DNA from: Kineococcus terrestris
GTDB taxonomy: Bacteria; Actinomycetota; Actinomycetes; Actinomycetales; Kineococcaceae
NCBI RefSeq assembly: GCF_041020765.1
Contig: NZ_JBEUEJ010000004.1
DNA length: 64,000 bases
Strand: one strand, 5' to 3'
The notes under the pieces were generated by a model that was given only the letters and a program-made list of their open reading frames with translations, ran no database searches and was not told the origin of the DNA. This document shows positions 41,884 through 49,745 of the stretch, one piece after another (the stretch's first letter is position 1; each line of letters begins with the position of its first letter). A program made the position numbers and the translations under genes.

Positions 41884-43590
41884 GTGACGAACCCCAGCAC
41901 CCACCTGCGCCTGGACGGCGTGTCCGTGTCCTTCGCCGCCCGGCGCGTCCTGACGGACGTGTCCCTCGTCGTCGCGGCCGGTGAGCGCGTCGGCCTGGTC
42001 GGCGAGAACGGCTCCGGCAAGTCGACGCTGCTGCGCGCGGCCGCCGGGCTGCTCGTGCCCGACGCGGGGACGGTGACGGCCACCGCCCCCGGCGGTCGCG
42101 TCCCGGCGCGCGGGCTGCTGCACCAGGAACCGCCGTTCGCGCCGACGACGACGGTCGCCGGAGCCGTGGAGGACGCCCTCGCGCCGGTGCGCCGGGCCGC
42201 GGCGGCCGTCGAGCTCTCCGCCGCCGCGCTGGCCGCCGCCCCCGACGACGCGACCGCCGCCACGGCGTACGCGGCGGCGGTGGAGGACGCCGAGCGCGCC
42301 GGGGTGTGGGACGCCGACGCCCGCGCCGCCACGACGCTCGCCGCCCTCGGCCTGGGCGCGGTGCCCGGGGACCGGCCGACGGGGCAGCTGTCCGGCGGGC
42401 AGCGGGCCCGGCTGTCGCTGGCGTGGCTGCTGCTGCGCGCCCCGGACGTCCTGCTGCTGGACGAGCCGACGAACCACCTGGACGACACCGCGACCGCCCA
42501 CCTGCGCGACGTGCTGCTGACCTGGCCCGGGCCGGTGCTGCTGGCCAGCCACGACCGCGCGTTCCTCGACGAGGCGACGACGGGCGTGGTGGACCTGGAC
42601 CCCTCCCCGCTGCCGCGGGAGCTGACCGGCCCCCTCGCCGCGGGAGACACCGGCACCGGGCTCGGTGCCGCCCGCGCCACCACGGGCGCCGGCGGGTACA
42701 GCGAGCACCTGCTGCGGCGCGCGCGGGAACGGCAGCGCTGGCAGCAGCGGTTCCGCGACGAGCAGGAGGAGCTGCAGCGCTTGCGCGCCACCGTCGAGCG
42801 CGAGCAGGTCGTCGGCCACGCCGACTGGAGGCCGCGGACCGAGGGCCGCGCGGCGCAGAAGTTCTACGCCGACCGCAACGCCCGCGTCGTCTCGCGGCGG
42901 GTGTCCGACGCCCGCGCCCGGCTGGCGGAGCTGGAGGAGGGGCAGGTGCGCAGACCCCCTGCGCCGCTGCGGTTCCGGGGTTTCGGCGCGGTCCGCGAGC
43001 ACGACGGCGGACCGGTGCTCGCAGCCGAGGACGTCCACGTCCCCGGCCGCCTGGCCCCGACGACCCTGACGGTCGGGCACGGGGAGAAGTGGCTCGTCAC
43101 GGGCGCCAACGGGGTGGGCAAGTCCACGCTCCTGCACGCCCTCGCCGGTCTGATCGAACACCGCGGCGACGTCCGCCGGTCCGGGCGCGCGGGCCTGCTC
43201 ACCCAGGACGTCGACCTGCCCGACTGGCGCGGACGCGGCACCGGCCGGACCGTCCGGCAGGCGTGGGCGGACCTCGTCGGCGCCGCGCGCGCCGAGGGCC
43301 TGCGCCCGTCCGCGACGGGGCTGCTGTCCCGCCACGACGAGGACCGCCGGGTCGGCGACCTCAGCCTCGGGCAGCAGCGCAGGCTGGCGCTGGCGGTGCT
43401 GGTCGCCGACCCCCCGGACGTGCTGCTGCTGGACGAGCCCACCAACCACCTGTCCCTGCCGCTGGTGGGCGCGCTGGAGGAGGCCGTCGAGGAGCACCGC
43501 GGCGCGGTCGTCGTCGCCACGCACGACCGCTGGCTGCGGCGGCGGTGGCGCGGGCGTCACCTGGCGCTGCACCCGGTGGCGGACGGCTGA
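41884..43590 (+). CDS. ABC-F family ATP-binding protein (ribosome protection type)
   Basis: The 568-residue protein has two ABC domains and no membrane segments. Domain 1 has Walker A GENGSGKST, signature LSGGQRARLSLAW and Walker B LLLDEPTNHLDD. The linker region (about 255-355) is rich in Arg/Glu helices (ARERQRWQQRFRDEQEELQRL). Domain 2 has GANGVGKST, LSLGQQRRLALAV and LLLDEPTNHLSL. ABC-F proteins bind the ribosomal E site, and several displace macrolides or related drugs. The upstream leader supports an inducible resistance role, but a housekeeping role remains possible. Confidence 0.9.
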   Translation: MTNPSTHLRLDGVSVSFAARRVLTDVSLVVAAGERVGLVGENGSGKSTLLRAAAGLLVPDAGTVTATAPGGRVPARGLLHQEPPFAPTTTVAGAVEDALAPVRRAAAAVELSAAALAAAPDDATAATAYAAAVEDAERAGVWDADARAATTLAALGLGAVPGDRPTGQLSGGQRARLSLAWLLLRAPDVLLLDEPTNHLDDTATAHLRDVLLTWPGPVLLASHDRAFLDEATTGVVDLDPSPLPRELTGPLAAGDTGTGLGAARATTGAGGYSEHLLRRARERQRWQQRFRDEQEELQRLRATVEREQVVGHADWRPRTEGRAAQKFYADRNARVVSRRVSDARARLAELEEGQVRRPPAPLRFRGFGAVREHDGGPVLAAEDVHVPGRLAPTTLTVGHGEKWLVTGANGVGKSTLLHALAGLIEHRGDVRRSGRAGLLTQDVDLPDWRGRGTGRTVRQAWADLVGAARAEGLRPSATGLLSRHDEDRRVGDLSLGQQRRLALAVLVADPPDVLLLDEPTNHLSLPLVGALEEAVEEHRGAVVVATHDRWLRRRWRGRHLALHPVADG

Positions 43591-43619
43591 CGCGCCTTCC
43601 GGCCGGGCGCGCCGTGGGG

Positions 43620-43631
43620 CATGCTCCCGCC
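43620..43631 (+). promoter_or_regulatory. Candidate -10 element for a leaderless transcript
   Basis: CATGCT at 43620-43625 is six bases before the GTG at 43632, with no ribosome binding site between. Confidence 0.4.
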
Positions 43632-44486
43632 GTGGAGCAGGACGGGTTCGGTGCGGCGCTGCGGCACCTGCGGGAGGCCACGGCACCGGAGAGCGTCGGC
43701 CTGCCGGCGGGCCGGCGGCGGACGCGGGGGCTGCGGCGCGAGGAGCTGGGCGACCTGGCGGGCATGTCCGCGGACTACGTGCGGCGGCTGGAGCAGGGCC
43801 GCAGCCACCCGTCGGCCGCCGTCGTCAACGCCGTCGCGCGGGCGCTGCGGGCCGGGCGGGCGGACTACGAGCGGCTGTGCGCGCTCGCCGGGTACGCGGC
43901 CGCCGAGGGGCAGGTGCCCACCGAGCTGGGCCCGGGAGCGACGCGGCTGCTGGAGCGGTTCGCGGACACCCCGGTGGTCGTCTACGACGCGGCGATGAAC
44001 GTCGTGGCGGCCAACAGCACCTTCCTGGCGCTGGAGCACTGGGACCTCGCCGGGGACCGCTGGGACTGGAACGTGGCCTGGCGGGCGTTCTGCTCCCCCT
44101 TCGACGGCTTCCAGCAGTCCGCGGCGGACGCGACCGACCACGAGTCGGTGCTCGTGGCGCGGCTGCGCGCCGCGGTGCTGCGCTACCCGGCCGACACGTC
44201 GCTGGCCGCCCTCGTCGACGAGATGCGCACCCGCAGCGCGCGGTTCGACGGCCAGTGGCGCGCGCCGCGGCCCGTGGAGGTCTACGAGAGCAGCGCCGCG
44301 TTCACCCGCTCGGACGGCGAGACGCTGACGCTCGCGGGCAACCTCATCGCCATCCCCGGCGACGACCTGGCGGCCGTGATGCTGACCGCGGCACCGGGCT
44401 CGGCCGACGCGGTGAAGCTCGCGGAGGTCGTCGGCGCGGTCGACGGCCCGGCGGTCGTGAAGGTGGGCCGAGCCGGCCCAGGATGA
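43632..44486 (+). CDS. Helix-turn-helix regulator with MmyB-like ligand domain
   Basis: The 284-residue protein begins with an XRE-type helix-turn-helix carrying the class signature RRRTRGLRREELGDLAGMSADYVRRLEQGR. The MmyB-like PAS-type ligand domain follows (about 95-275: TPVVVYDAAMNVVAANSTFLAL, WRAFCSP, YESSAAFTRSDGETLTLAG). MmyB-like domains bind fatty acids or other hydrophobic ligands. These regulators usually control adjacent oxidoreductase genes, and the operon from 44580 is the natural target. Confidence 0.88.
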   Translation: MEQDGFGAALRHLREATAPESVGLPAGRRRTRGLRREELGDLAGMSADYVRRLEQGRSHPSAAVVNAVARALRAGRADYERLCALAGYAAAEGQVPTELGPGATRLLERFADTPVVVYDAAMNVVAANSTFLALEHWDLAGDRWDWNVAWRAFCSPFDGFQQSAADATDHESVLVARLRAAVLRYPADTSLAALVDEMRTRSARFDGQWRAPRPVEVYESSAAFTRSDGETLTLAGNLIAIPGDDLAAVMLTAAPGSADAVKLAEVVGAVDGPAVVKVGRAGPG

Positions 44487-44524
44487 GCGCGCCGGGACCT
44501 GCGAGGTTCGTGTCGTCCCCAGGA

Positions 44525-44543
44525 CCGCGGAACAAGTCCGCGG
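44525..44543 (+). terminator. Short hairpin between the MmyB-type regulator and the redox operon
   Basis: CCGCGGA, ACAAG, TCCGCGG forms a 7-bp perfect stem. It could be a weak terminator of the regulator gene or an operator for it upstream of the gene at 44580. Confidence 0.35.
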
Positions 44544-44579
44544 AGCTTCCTCGGGGACCTCGAAGGAGCAGGTGCGGCG

Positions 44580-45536
44580 ATGAAGGCAGTGCGTTTCCAC
44601 CAGGTCGGCGGCCCCGAGGTCCTGCAGCACGAGGAGGTCGAGCAGCCCGTCCCCGGTCCCGGTGAGGTCCTGGTGCGGGTGGCGGCCTCCGCGTTCAACG
44701 CCGCCGACAACGGCATGCGGGCGGGATTCCTGCCCATCCCGGTCGTCCTCCCGCACGTGCCGGGGTACGACGTCTCCGGCACGGTCGAGGCGCTCGGCGA
44801 GGGCGTGGACGACCTGGCGGCCGGGGACCCGGTCGTCGGGTTCCTGCCGATGGAGCGCGACGGCGGTGCCGCGGAGTTCGTCGTGGCCCCCGCCCAGGCG
44901 CTGGTCGCGGCGCCCGCGAGCGTCCCGCTGGCCGACGCGGCGGGCCTGCCGTCCGTGGCGCTGACGGCGTGGCAGGCGCTGTTCGACGAGGGCGGGCTGA
45001 CGGCGGGCCAGCGGGTCCTGATCGTCGGGGCCGGCGGTGTCGTCGGCAAGTACGCGATCGCCCTGGCGAAGCGCGCCGGCGTGCACGTCGTGGCGACCGC
45101 CAGCCCGCGCAGCGCCGACGCGGTGCGCGCCGCGGGCGCCGACGAGGTCGTCGACCGCACGACGACCGACCTGCTCGAGGCCGTCGCGGAGCAGGTGGAC
45201 GTGCTCGTCAACCTCGCCCCCCTCGACCCGGAGGAGTTCACCGCCCTCGTGGCGCTGGTCCGCGACGGCGGCACCGTCGTCAGCACCACGGCGTTCATCC
45301 CCACCCCCGGCGACGAGTCCCGCGGCGTCAGCGCGAGGACCGTGTTCGTGAAGCCGAACCGCGAGCGCCTGGCGGAACTGGTGTCCCTCGTGGACTCCGG
45401 CGCCCTGACCCTGGAGGTCACCCGCCGGATCCCGCTGGCCGAGCTGCCCGCCCTGCACGCCGAGGCCGCCGCGGGCCGGATCCCCGGCAAGGTCGTCGTC
45501 CTGGCCGGGGACGCCTCCACCGCGGAGCGGTCGTGA
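44580..45536 (+). CDS. Zinc-independent NADPH:quinone oxidoreductase / MDR family protein
   Basis: The 318-residue protein is a medium-chain dehydrogenase/reductase of the quinone oxidoreductase type: MKAVRFHQVGGPEVLQHEEVEQP, FNAADNGMRAG, HVPGYDVSGTVEALGEGV, and the nucleotide-binding loop LIVGAGGVVGKYAIALAKRAG. The catalytic zinc ligands of alcohol dehydrogenases are absent. It would reduce quinones or enones with NADPH. AAGGAGCAGG precedes the ATG. Its stop overlaps the next gene by 4 bp. Confidence 0.9.
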   Translation: MKAVRFHQVGGPEVLQHEEVEQPVPGPGEVLVRVAASAFNAADNGMRAGFLPIPVVLPHVPGYDVSGTVEALGEGVDDLAAGDPVVGFLPMERDGGAAEFVVAPAQALVAAPASVPLADAAGLPSVALTAWQALFDEGGLTAGQRVLIVGAGGVVGKYAIALAKRAGVHVVATASPRSADAVRAAGADEVVDRTTTDLLEAVAEQVDVLVNLAPLDPEEFTALVALVRDGGTVVSTTAFIPTPGDESRGVSARTVFVKPNRERLAELVSLVDSGALTLEVTRRIPLAELPALHAEAAAGRIPGKVVVLAGDASTAERS

Positions 45537-46918
45537 CCACGGCCACCGCCGCCCCGACCGCCACCGGGCTCGCCCCCTTCTCCCCGCCCGGCACCGCGGA
45601 CCACGCGGCCGCGACGGCCGCCTACCAGCTGGCCGAGCCGGTGGACCCGGTCGCGGCGACCACCGCCCGCAGCGTCCAGGACGTCGTGGACGCCGTCGGG
45701 GCCGCGGCCCGCAGCGGGCTGCCGCTGCGGGTCAGCACCACCGGCCACGCGGCGGGGCGCACCGGCCCGCTGGCGGGGTCGCTGCTGCTGCGGCCCCTCC
45801 TGGACGGGCCGGTTCGCGTGGACCCGCGCACCCGCACCGCCCGGATCCCGGCGGGGCGCACGTGGGGCGAGGTGCTGCCGGAGGTGCTGCCGCACGGGCT
45901 GACCGCCCTGCACGGCTCCTCCCCCACCGTCGGGGTCGTCGGCTACCTGCTGGGCGGCGGGGTGAGCTTCTACGGCCGCCGGTACGGGCTGGCCGCGAAC
46001 GCGGTGCGCTCGCTGACCCTCGTGCTGGCCGACGGGCGGGTCGTGGAGGCGAGCGCGGACGAGCACCCGGAGCTGTTCTGGGCGCTGCGCGGTGGCGGCG
46101 GGGGTTTCGGCGTCGTCGTGGAGGCGGAGGTGGAACTCCTCCCGGTGCACGCGGTCGTCACCGGCCGGGCGGTGTGGGACGTCGCCGACGCGGCGCGGCT
46201 GGCACCCGTCTGGCAGGCGTGGACGCGCACGGCCCCGCCCGAGGTCAGCACGAGCCTGCGGGTGCTGGACCTGCCGCCGCTGCCCGGGCTGCCGGCGTCG
46301 CTGGCCGGCCGGCGCGCGCTGGTCCTGGACGGGGCGGTCACCGCGACCACCGCGGCGGACCTGCCGGCTGCCCGGCGCACCGCCGAGGACCTGCTGGGCC
46401 CGCTGCGGGCGCTCGCGGCGCCCGTGGAGGACACGTGGGCACCGGCCCCGCCGGGTGCGCTGGCCCACGTCCACCTGGACCCGCCGGACCCGGTGGCGTT
46501 CCGCTCCGGCACCGCCCTCGTGGGGGAGCTGGACGACGCGGACTGGCCCGAGCTGCTCGACGCCGCAGCGGGTCTGGTCTCGCTGGAGCTTCGCCAGCTC
46601 GGCGGGGCGATCGCCCGCCCGCCCAACGCCGGCGGGGTCGTCGACCGGTTCGCCGCCCCGCTGCTGCACTACGCGGTCGGCCCGGCCGGCGCGGCCACGA
46701 GCGAGCGGCTGGCGGCGGTGCGCGAGGTCCTGCGACCGCACCTGACGGGCAGGACCGCGCCGGGTTTCGTGGACCGGCCGGACCAGCCGCAGCGCAGCTA
46801 CGACGACGAGACCCGCGCGCGGGTCGAGGGCGTGCGCCTGGCGGTCGACCCCGGCGGCCTGTTCGCCGGTGACGTCGCCGTCGTGCGCGACCGGGTGCGG
46901 GGTGAGGGTCGTGGCTGA
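45533..46918 (+). CDS. FAD-binding oxidoreductase (berberine bridge enzyme-like)
   Basis: The 461-residue protein has the PCMH-type FAD domain and a BBE-like C terminus. LRVSTTGHAAG carries the histidine expected to hold FAD covalently. HGSSPTVGVVGYLLGGGVSFYGRRYGL is the pyrophosphate loop, and the end RSYDDETRARVEGVRLAVDPGGLF matches the usual YYG/NYxRLxxVKxxYDP region with changes. The second, cysteinyl, FAD link is absent. It may oxidise a sugar, alcohol or aromatic precursor with oxygen or F420. The GTG overlaps the upstream stop (GTGA). Confidence 0.87.
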   Translation: MTTATAAPTATGLAPFSPPGTADHAAATAAYQLAEPVDPVAATTARSVQDVVDAVGAAARSGLPLRVSTTGHAAGRTGPLAGSLLLRPLLDGPVRVDPRTRTARIPAGRTWGEVLPEVLPHGLTALHGSSPTVGVVGYLLGGGVSFYGRRYGLAANAVRSLTLVLADGRVVEASADEHPELFWALRGGGGGFGVVVEAEVELLPVHAVVTGRAVWDVADAARLAPVWQAWTRTAPPEVSTSLRVLDLPPLPGLPASLAGRRALVLDGAVTATTAADLPAARRTAEDLLGPLRALAAPVEDTWAPAPPGALAHVHLDPPDPVAFRSGTALVGELDDADWPELLDAAAGLVSLELRQLGGAIARPPNAGGVVDRFAAPLLHYAVGPAGAATSERLAAVREVLRPHLTGRTAPGFVDRPDQPQRSYDDETRARVEGVRLAVDPGGLFAGDVAVVRDRVRGEGRG

Positions 46919-47348
46919 ACCGGCGACGCTGAACGAGCGGGTCGTCGCGGAGTTCCGCGCGAACGGCGGCCGGGTGGGCGGGCGGTTCGCGGGGATGCCG
47001 CTGGTCCTGCTGCACCACGTCGGCCGCACGAGCGGCCGGGAGTTCGTCACCCCGGCCGCCTACCTGCCCGTCGCGGGGACCGAGGACGCCGTGTACGTGT
47101 TCGCCACGAACGGCGGCGCGGCGGAGGACCCCGGCTGGTACGCGAACCTCCTCGCGGCGGGCACCACCCGGATCGAGCGGGGCACCGAGACGTTCCCGGT
47201 CACCGTGCGCGAGCTGACCGGCGACGAGCGCGACGCCGTCTACGCCGAGCAGGTCCGCCGCTCCCCCGGCTTCGCCGAGTACGAGCGCATGACCGCGGGC
47301 GTGCGGGTCATCCCGGTGCTGGAACTCGTCCGCGCCGGGACGGGGTGA
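46911..47348 (+). CDS. Deazaflavin (F420)-dependent nitroreductase family protein
   Basis: The 145-residue split-barrel protein shows the DDN family core: LVLLHHVGRTSGREFVTPAAYLP, YVFATNGGAAEDPGWYANLLA, VTVRELTGDERDAVYAEQV and YERMTAGVRVIPVLEL. These proteins use reduced F420 to reduce quinones or nitro compounds. The GTG lies 8 bp inside the preceding gene. Together with the MDR and BBE-like genes it makes a three-gene redox operon. Confidence 0.9.
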   Translation: MAEPATLNERVVAEFRANGGRVGGRFAGMPLVLLHHVGRTSGREFVTPAAYLPVAGTEDAVYVFATNGGAAEDPGWYANLLAAGTTRIERGTETFPVTVRELTGDERDAVYAEQVRRSPGFAEYERMTAGVRVIPVLELVRAGTG

Positions 47349-47362
47349 GCGGCTCGCCCCGC

Positions 47363-47704
47363 CTACCCGCGGACCAGCCGCTGCTCGATGGCCTCCCGCA
47401 ACCACTGGGCCGGTGTCACACCTTGGCGCGCCGCAGCTGCGCGCACCGCGTCGTCCACGTCCTGCGGGACACGCGTCGAAAGCCGCGGCGAGTGTCCGCT
47501 CGACGTGGACCCCAACGACGGGCGACCGCGGCGCAGCTGCGGCGGTCCCGAGCGCTCAGCCTCGTCCGCGAGCTCGTCGAAGTAGGCGTCGTCGTAGCGA
47601 CGACCGCTCGGGTCGCGTGCCGCGTCGATCGACGGGTCGAACTCCGCCTCCTCGGCCACGGAGACGACACCGCCGGGCAGACGCACCTGGTCCTTCGCGC
47701 TCAT
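47363..47704 (-). CDS. Antitoxin-like protein with C-terminal ribbon-helix-helix domain
   Basis: The 113-residue protein has an acidic, probably flexible N-terminal half (EEAEFDPSIDAARDP, DDAYFDELADEAERSG). A ribbon-helix-helix domain follows at about 73-110 (RLSTRVPQDVDDAVRAAAARQGVTPAQWLREAIEQRL). In most RHH antitoxins the DNA-binding part is at the N terminus; here it is at the C terminus. Its ATG overlaps the stop of the toxin-like gene by 4 bp (ATGA). It probably binds the toxin with its N-terminal half and the palindrome at 47946-47977 with its C-terminal half. Confidence 0.75.
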   Translation of the reverse strand: MSAKDQVRLPGGVVSVAEEAEFDPSIDAARDPSGRRYDDAYFDELADEAERSGPPQLRRGRPSLGSTSSGHSPRLSTRVPQDVDDAVRAAAARQGVTPAQWLREAIEQRLVRG

Positions 47705-47940
47705 CGGTTCTTCCTCTCTCGCAGAGCCACGGGCATGACGTGCACGAACATGAGGAGCTCCTCCTGCCACACCGCCATGACTTCCAGCACCCGGCCGCGC
47801 TCGTCCGGGCCGACCCACCACAGTTGAGGGTCGCGGCCGGGCACGTGGTGGACCACCGGGACCGCGGTGCGGACGACGTGCTGGGCAGAGCCTCGGCCGA
47901 CGCGGTGGCGGCGGGCGCTGCGCACCCAGACCGTCCTCAC
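47701..47940 (-). CDS. Small toxin-like protein of a type II toxin-antitoxin-like pair
   Basis: The 79-residue basic protein reads VRSARRHRVGRGSAQHVVRTA followed by strands (QLWWVGPDERGRVLEVMAVWQ, ELLMFVHVMPVALRERK). The size, the C-terminal VHVMP-basic pattern and the coupled RHH partner suggest a RelE/BrnT-like fold and an RNase role, but I recognise no proven family. The GTG at 47940 has no ribosome binding site and lies six bases from a -10 element, so the mRNA is probably leaderless. Confidence 0.62.
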   Translation of the reverse strand: MRTVWVRSARRHRVGRGSAQHVVRTAVPVVHHVPGRDPQLWWVGPDERGRVLEVMAVWQEELLMFVHVMPVALRERKNR

Positions 47941-47945
47941 CGATC

Positions 47946-47977
47946 GATTGTGTCACCTTTTAAAGGGTGACACAATC
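47946..47977 (-). promoter_or_regulatory. 32-bp palindromic operator containing the toxin-antitoxin promoter
   Basis: GATTGTGTCACC and GGTGACACAATC are perfect 12-bp arms around TTTTAAAG. On the minus strand the left arm holds the -35 TTGTGT (47975-47970) and the right arm the -10 CACAAT (47952-47947) with a 17-bp spacer. The start codon follows six bases later. A repressor on the palindrome would cover the whole promoter. Confidence 0.7.
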
Positions 47978-48007
47978 CGTCTCGCGCACGCGAGCACTCG
48001 GTCGAGG

Positions 48008-48958
48008 TCACCAGCGCGAGACTGCAGGAACCGGCGACGCCTCGACGTCGAACACGCCGGAGCCGCCCTCGACGCGGCTGCGCCGGGCCCGCTCCTCGAC
48101 CTCCCGCCAGGCGGTGCCGTCGCCGGTGAGGACGTCGAGCAGGTACGCGGCCACGGCGTCGGCGACGAGGGCGACGCGCTCGGGGTCCTCGTCGGTGGTC
48201 TCGCGCACGGCCTCCCCGGCCAGGCCGCCGAGGGTGTGCTCGCCCTCGGCGATCGTGAGCAGGCGCGTGGGCGCGGGGCTGAGGACGTGGGCGTCGGTGA
48301 ACCAGTCCGGCCCGCGGGTGGACAGGGCGGAGTCGTCCCGGCCGCCGGCGACCACGAGCGTCGGGGTGGTCAGCGTGGAGAAGTCGGGGCGCATGAACGG
48401 CAGGTGCTCGCGCGCGAACGCCGTCAGGCTCTCGCCGGTGCCGGGGGCCGCGAGGAGAGCGCCGGCGCGGACGGCCGGGTGGCGGAAGTCCTCCTCCGGG
48501 TCGCCGGCGGGCGGCAGGACGCGGGCGCCGAGGAGGGCTCCGGCGCTCTGACCGCCCCAGGAGTGCCCGGCGACGGCGACGCGCGCGGGGTCGGCGCGGC
48601 CGGGCAGGCCGGGGACCTGCTCGAGGAGGTCGCCGAGGTGGTCGAGGACGGCGTGCAGGTCGGCGATCCGCGTGCGCCAGATCCCCGGGAACCGGGGGTC
48701 GTCGACGCCGAGGCCGTACCGGCGCGCGTCCAGGTGGGTGGGCTGGACGACGACGAACCCGGCGGCGGCCCAGCGGGCGACGAGAGGGCCGTAGCCGTCC
48801 ATGGACCAGGCGTTGCCGTGGGAGAACACGAGCACGGGCAGGTCGCTGCCGTCGGCGGGGGCGGTGACCTTGACGTGCAGGTCGGCGCCGCGCCCGGTGG
48901 TGGGGACGAGCAGGGGTGCGACCGCGACGAGGCGGCGGTCGCGGGCGGGAGTGGGCAC
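48008..48958 (-). CDS. Alpha/beta hydrolase (PAF-acetylhydrolase/chlorophyllase-like)
   Basis: The 316-residue cytoplasmic protein has the nucleophile elbow AGHSWGG and an oxyanion-side motif VLVFSHGNAWSMDGYG. A likely acid lies in VVAGGRDDSAL and the catalytic His in IAEGEHTLGG. This resembles dienelactone-hydrolase or PAF-acetylhydrolase-like esterases. The substrate is unknown. It is divergent from a TetR regulator with clear operators between them. Confidence 0.88.
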   Translation of the reverse strand: MPTPARDRRLVAVAPLLVPTTGRGADLHVKVTAPADGSDLPVLVFSHGNAWSMDGYGPLVARWAAAGFVVVQPTHLDARRYGLGVDDPRFPGIWRTRIADLHAVLDHLGDLLEQVPGLPGRADPARVAVAGHSWGGQSAGALLGARVLPPAGDPEEDFRHPAVRAGALLAAPGTGESLTAFAREHLPFMRPDFSTLTTPTLVVAGGRDDSALSTRGPDWFTDAHVLSPAPTRLLTIAEGEHTLGGLAGEAVRETTDEDPERVALVADAVAAYLLDVLTGDGTAWREVEERARRSRVEGGSGVFDVEASPVPAVSRW

Positions 48959-49006
48959 GGTGGGTCCTCCGTGGGGGGGTGCGCTCTGCCAGACTGGCGG
49001 AGCATC

Positions 49007-49038
49007 GTTCCGCGAACGTTAGCGGAACACTGTTCCGC
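49007..49038. promoter_or_regulatory. TetR operators between the hydrolase and TetR genes
   Basis: GCGGAACA, C, TGTTCCGC (49022-49038) is a perfect 17-bp palindrome. A further half-site GTTCCGC at 49007-49013 pairs with the left arm across eight bases. This alternation of three half-sites suits a TetR dimer pair, and the palindrome ends 16 bp before the TetR start codon. Confidence 0.7.
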
Positions 49039-49054
49039 GAGCAAGGAGGCCCGG

Positions 49055-49624
49055 GTGACCCCCACGACCGGAGCGCGGCAAGCCGGCGCGCAGCGCAGCC
49101 GCGAGGCCCTGCTGACCGCTGCCGCCGCGGTGTTCGTCGAGTCCGGCGTGCAGGCGCCCGTGCGCACCGTCGCCGAGCGCGCCGGGGTGGGAGTCGGCAC
49201 CGTCTACCGCCACTTCCCCACCCGCGCCGACCTGGTCAGCGCCGTCTACCGCCACCAGGTGACCGAGTGCGTGGACCTGGCGGAGCGGCTGCGCGCGCAG
49301 CCGGTCCGGCCGGTCGAGGCGCTGGAGCTCTGGGTCGCCGCCTTCCTCGACTTCCTCGTCACCAAGCACGGCCTGAGCGACGCCCTGCGCTCGGAGGACC
49401 CCGCCCTGGCGAACCTGCACGCGCTGATCCTCGACGAGCTGGTGCCCGCCTGCGACGCCCTCCTGCGCGCCGGTCAGGACGCCGGGGAGGTCGACCCGGA
49501 CGTCGCGGCGCTCACGCTGCTGCGCGCGGTGGGGAACCTGGCCGTCCTCGGGCCCGGGTACGGGCGCGAGGAGGCGCGGGCGATGACCGTCCGGTTGCTC
49601 GCCGGTTGCCGGACGTCCCCCTGA
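49055..49624 (+). CDS. TetR/AcrR family transcriptional regulator
   Basis: The 189-residue protein has the TetR helix-turn-helix at about 30-55 (PVRTVAERAGVGVGTVYRHFPTRADLVSAVY) and a helical ligand domain with the pattern common to actinobacterial repressors of stress hydrolases. AAGGAGG precedes the GTG. It probably represses itself and the divergent alpha/beta hydrolase through the palindrome at 49022-49038. Confidence 0.9.
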   Translation: MTPTTGARQAGAQRSREALLTAAAAVFVESGVQAPVRTVAERAGVGVGTVYRHFPTRADLVSAVYRHQVTECVDLAERLRAQPVRPVEALELWVAAFLDFLVTKHGLSDALRSEDPALANLHALILDELVPACDALLRAGQDAGEVDPDVAALTLLRAVGNLAVLGPGYGREEARAMTVRLLAGCRTSP

Positions 49625-49745
49625 GAGGGGTGGGACGTTCCGGTGACATGCTCGCCCCGAGGTGGCACGCTCACCCCGGCGCGACCGTGATCGCCGGGTA
49701 CCGGCACCGCCGCGCCGGCAGGCAGGCCCTTCGAGAGGAGTCCCC

